Shown: one piece after another, positions 59,808 to 64,000 of the stretch
Layout of the letters: the number at the start of each line of letters is the position of its first letter
Position numbering within the stretch: position 1 is the first letter of the stretch
DNA from: Neoechinorhynchus agilis
Lineage: Eukaryota; Acanthocephala
Reading direction: 5' to 3'
Assembly (NCBI GenBank): GCA_051530055.1
Contig: CM121341.1
Location: 8,742,001 to 8,806,000, forward strand
DNA length: 64,000 bases
Notes under the pieces: generated by a model
Told to the model about the DNA's origin: nothing
The model's database searches: none
What the model saw: only the letters and a program-made list of their open reading frames with translations
Program-made: the position numbers and the translations under genes

Positions 59808-62800
59808 ATGTCGCAATCTTTTACATCAAAAGTAGAGAATAGAAGCAAACTCGGACTTGATGAAATGGCATCTCTACTCGTTACAAGTATTCCATTTACG
59901 GAAGCTGAAAGATTAATCAACGTACAGAAACACCGAACATTGGTTGAGAATTTCTTTAATGGGAAATGGAGCCGGCTTGTATTCTATACACTGGTTGACG
60001 ATATCGCAATTCGTTTGAATTCGCCTTATGAACATGATCACATGTCCAGCACTGATTTGACCGAGGAATCTGAAACCATCGCGTCAGATCATGGAGGTTC
60101 AATCCGAGAATTTCCCAGTACATTATCTTATGGAAAAAGTGTTTTATCTATGGAACGAAGAACGACGAGACGATCCAACATGTCTTATAAGTATTCCAGT
60201 CATTCGGCGAGCACCATGAGCCTAATTGGACAGCCAATGATGCCCATGACAGAAAATGGGGAGTGGATTGAGCTTGACAAGGAAAACTTAAAGGAAATGA
60301 TCGCATCGAGGTTTTTCCCTTCCGAACGATGTGCAATGGTTCTTTATTTTGAAAATCCGTTATTGTGCACCATCAACTCCGCTTCTGATTTTCGTAAAAA
60401 TATCCTCTCTCAATTCGCAATGTATACTTTCGATCCCTTCAAGATTGACTACCATATTTTATCATTGTCACCCGAAAAAAATCATCACTGTAAGATAAAC
60501 AATTATCAATTCGCGAGTTCATTAAACAACTAATTTTAGATTCAACTTTTATGATGAGATTTGCTAATAGTGCTGAGGAGTATGTGATAAAATCGGCTGG
60601 TGGGCAGTGTTTAAAACACTTCACAAGAAAATGTTTTGATACTTTGAATGAAAATGAAATCAAGGTCGCACTCGGTTAGTGGATGAAGCCTATAATCGCA
60701 TTGTGTACTTTAGATTGAAATATTTTCCACAAAAAATACGGGACATCTTTTTTATTTTTTAGCGAATATGTCTATATCTCGTTGTTTATATTGGTCCCCA
60801 ATAAAATTTAAGGAATTTACATATATTTAGCCGTTTTGCTAACCATAATAAAACTAGGATTTTACATATCCATGGAAGGAAGATTCTCTTCTATATATGG
60901 TCTTAAATTCAAATTAAGACAATATGTCACTTTGGCTTAAAAATAAAGTGTTTTGATAAACTTCATATTTCAGTCTTAATCATGAGACGTAAACGAAATT
61001 CACATGAATTTTTGCTTAGAAGCGTACCGCTTTATTTTAAATTTATGCTTTTGGAAATTTGTGAATCATTGAAATCCCGATACAAAATTAATTATCTATC
61101 AATTAAGTAGTCACAAAAATGCTAGTTTATTACTATTTAAAAGTATTTAAATCAATAAAATTTTTGAATTTATAATTTAAGTTATGAATGCCGTTCCTAT
61201 GAGAAAAACTTTTGGTGCTTCAAGGTAGATTTATTATTGATTTACGAACGATTTTTGTAGAAGCTTTAATTTTTACGGCGATTGGTGATTCGTTTTTTTT
61301 CTAATAAGATCACTGTTAATCTACTGGAGCAATTTTTTTCATCATAAGAAGCCAAATATGCTTCAAATGTTTTTTATATAATGTTTATTAATTTCAGATG
61401 TCAACTGTTAGATTTAACATTGATAAGATTTCACAAAATCATTTCCACATTTTTGTGTGATGCATTTTCTCTCAAGTCTACCAATATTTTTTATTTCTAA
61501 CAGAAAACGTACACAGTTGGGCAATATATTTGCAGTACCTGGACTTACGGAAACCATTTCTGTACAGCGATGATATGAGTGAAATGGGACTTGAGTTTGA
61601 GCGAGTAACGATCTTTTTCAGGACACTTGAACAGTTTTTGGACCAAGTTGCTATAAAAAGTAGAGAGAGTGTACTTATGGCTGTTAGATATTTATGCACC
61701 TCTACCGTCAATATGTTATACGATTCGCTAATATCAATAAAGGTTCGTAATTATTGAAGTGGACCAACCTAATCATTATTCGTTTTACACGATTCAAGAA
61801 TCAACTAAGCTCTTCGCGATCACAATTTGAGACTTATGAAAGACTCGATCAAGTCTATGGGTACTTTTCCAAAAGCAAATCGATCGTGTTCTATACCATT
61901 CTAGTGGCTACAGCGACCGCTGCTTATGCAAAATATGATTGGTTAAGACACAACGACGAGTTTATCCACTTAATGAAACTTGTAAATACTCTTATTGTCC
62001 TCTATAATTAAGCCATAGCTTTTTTTAGATTAGCACTGATGTTTTAAAATCCTTTTTCGCGGCAGTAAATGTTGATATTCTTATTACGCAAAATTGTCAA
62101 CATGAGTTCAAGCTACTCGTCCTAGCTGTTGATCAGCATAACACTTTTCAATGGTTATTTGAACGCGTAAGTAAAACTTAACAAAATGTTGTATTGTGAA
62201 TCGATGTTTTTTTTGAAAAAAAAGGTTCTATCTTCTTTATATGGCGATCAAGAAGCGGCCATACTTCAATTGCGAACAATTAATCAAATTGCTAATAAAA
62301 GATTAGCACAAATAAGCTTCGTAAGCATCTTAAAAGTATATGTGACTTGAGTTTCTTTAAAACACATCTTCTATTTGGAGCAACTTGCAACCTTTTTTAT
62401 GTTTTTGATCATGGTTAAAAATCATTCTTGCCTTTTCTATCTCTATGATTGAATTTTGACTTTGTCGACTACATGCACTGGGAATAAGAATTTTATGATT
62501 GCTCGTTACGCCACTATAATATTAAAATTGGAAAAGAAATCTTAGTTGCAAATTTAAAATATTCTTGTCTGAGCGAAAAGGCAGTTTTCTTTTACTTTGT
62601 GAACGTAGGGCTGACCGTTAAATTTGACTGACTATTTTTTTAGAATTTATTAGGTTATTTAAAAGCAACCTTCTCAGTCATTGTCTGTCTCCATTTGTTC
62701 TAACGGTTTCTGTCTAGATAGTGGAAATCAAGCAACTTTATCGCTCAATCGGTGCCACCGTTTTAAGGCCCACTGACTACTTTCAATCGAATCTACTATA

Positions 62801-64000
62801 CCACCTGCCTGATTTTATCACAGCGTTCATTATATTAAAAGATCTTCCTCCTTTAAAATACTCATTGCTTCCTCTGTACTCGGATAAATGGGAAAATATA
62901 TTTAATAGGTTAGTCTAAAGCTTGTTTCTAAAGTACGTTTTGTTCAAAAAACTCTAAATTTCTATTTAGTTTCATGTTGGAAATGGCGAGGATCAATGTT
63001 GATTGGAAGAGATCTTTAATGAGACTCTTAATAAAGGATGCATCAATCGAAGAAGTGGCCGAATTAAATGAACTGCTGTCAATTGCATTGCCTTTCAAGG
63101 TCATTAAAATGATTTAATTGTCCCTGTTTAGATTTTGTGTTTTTTAAATCAAATTTTGCTACCATCGACGCTTGAGTTGTTAAATTTATGGAACACTTTT
63201 ATTTTGTTTTTAACCTTGCCTTAATTTTTCAATTGTGAGATAATCGCTAAATAACTTCGTTTTCACTTATATCGAACGGCATTTAGCAATACGACTTAAT
63301 ATCTAGTCGATTGCTAAATGGAAGTTTATTCCAATGCATGCTCAAAAAAAGATGCCGGATACGTTATTAGAATGCGGCTAATGACACTACCCATAAAAAT
63401 AGAAATATCTATCATTAGTAGAAAATCTCTTGGGATAATCAAGTTAGAATTTTGGTGGGTGAACATACAAACTTCGTAAAAACTTACAAACAATGATTGA
63501 CGATGTGAGGTTACCACGTGAAATATTTCTGGGATTATATTTACCAAAATGTTAAGAAATATCTATGATCGTTAAAATTAGAGTGGAAATCCTGGCAACG
63601 TTCTATGAAGAAAAGTAGTTTGTAAAGTCACAGCTACACCAATCCTTGCCTTATTTTCAGTAAAACTCTAAATTTTCACTATACATAATTAAAGTGTTAA
63701 ACATTACAAAAATAATCATCGATAGAAAATCCTTCGGGTTATGGTGAAAATACTCCCGGTAATAGCATATTTGATTTAATGGAGATATTTCGAAGGAGGT
63801 AACCTCGATCCATCAGTCATTGTTTCGCAAGTTAAACAACCAATTGTCGGCAACCCACATTTTCCGAGCTTTGATTCTATTGCTCGTCTTTTCTATGGAT
63901 ATCAGCTAAAATGTTAAAATTTTATTCTTAGATAAACGATGACGTTTTCTCGGTCGAAAACTTAACGGACATCTCCAATCTTAAAATATTAATGGAAAAC
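59808..64000 (+). CDS. Large multi-exon gene, family not recognised, runs off the window
   Basis: Exons that join in phase are 59808-60489, 60540-60674, 61504-61742, 61799-61981, 62029-62166, 62225-62320, 62718-62908, 62970-63099 and 63932 onward. Good GT-AG introns of 50, 56, 47, 58 and 61 nt separate most of them. Three longer introns (829, 397, 832 nt) may hide small exons; one candidate is 33 nt at about 62643-62675. About 620 residues lie in the window. Landmarks are SLLVTSIPFTEAERLINVQK, a Ser/Thr-rich linker (110-140), CAMVLYFENPLL, YLDLRKPFLYSDDMSEMGLE followed by FERVTIFFRTLEQF, YERLDQVYGYFSKSKSIVFY, and VLSSLYGDQEAAILQLRTIN. No signal peptide or obvious membrane span. It looks like an all-helical scaffold or tether, which is inference. 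Confidence 0.7.
63700..63825. mobile_element. Fold-back family member inside an intron
   Basis: catcgatagaaaatccttcg, atactcccggtaatagcata and tcgaaggaggtaacctcgat match the element at 2860-3090 in one orientation. Lies within the 832-nt intron of the last gene. Confidence 0.7.

Overview
The window looks like nuclear DNA of an invertebrate animal with a fairly compact genome. Evidence: animal gene families (FoxC-like and FoxO-like forkhead proteins, ZNHIT2, SLC25A26, bifunctional CoA synthase, PRMT1), GT-AG introns mostly 46-61 nt long, a TATA box and AATAAA signals, and many degenerate LINEs and fold-back elements. There are no operons of bacterial type, and I found no tRNA or rRNA gene. I could not fix the phylum. 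In four genes an acceptor-like sequence (pyrimidine tract plus AG) sits at or within two bases of the ATG. That would fit either 5' UTR introns or spliced-leader trans-splicing.

Layout. 0.3-1.1 kb: an unrecognised basic ORF with a 9-residue repeat (-). 1.4-6.4 kb: LINE relics, fold-back elements and a 1-kb array of a 38-bp hairpin repeat. 6.5-8.8 kb: phosphoglycerate kinase (-) and a PTPMT1-like phosphatase (+), diverging from a 350-bp spacer. 9.3-11.4 kb: a composite LINE block. 11.8-14.3 kb: duplicated repeats around ribosomal protein eL24 (-). 14.4-15.4 kb: ZNHIT2 (+). 15.5-23.7 kb: a LINE graveyard holding the longest copy of a LINE with a restriction-like endonuclease (RLE) domain, plus a four-helix membrane protein (22.4 kb). 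23.7-27.8 kb: AT-rich non-coding DNA ahead of the FoxC-like gene (27.8-28.9 kb). 29.8-30.7 kb: mitochondrial SAM carrier (-). 34.3-35.0 kb: a five-exon divergent FoxO-like gene. 36.4-38.0 kb: a 71-bp satellite. 38.8-40.7 kb: CoA synthase. 41.2-43.3 kb: a ~466-bp element in four tandem copies separated by a 35-bp host segment. 45.3-46.3 kb: PRMT1 (-). 46.5-47.8 kb: an array of ~316-bp monomers. 48.2-51.6 kb: a large low-complexity protein with 39-residue repeats and a 134-base G/C homopolymer (-). 53.8-58.9 kb: LINE relics, a fossil Ty3/Gypsy fragment and an inverted copy of the 9.3-11.4 kb composite. 59.8-64.0 kb: the start of a long multi-exon gene that I do not recognise and that runs off the window.

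The host genes are unrelated housekeeping and developmental genes, so no shared pathway is claimed. A weak theme is mitochondria and S-adenosylmethionine: the SAM carrier supplies mitochondrial SAM, PRMT1 consumes SAM, and PTPMT1 and CoA synthase families work in or at mitochondria. This is probably coincidence.

The most unusual structures are: the 35-bp-flanked element that became a tandem array and split an open reading frame; the ~316-bp monomers that sit next to LINE reverse transcriptase in two inverted 2-kb blocks 47 kb apart; the 38-bp hairpin array capped by an inverted copy; and the 134-base homopolymer inside a reading frame.
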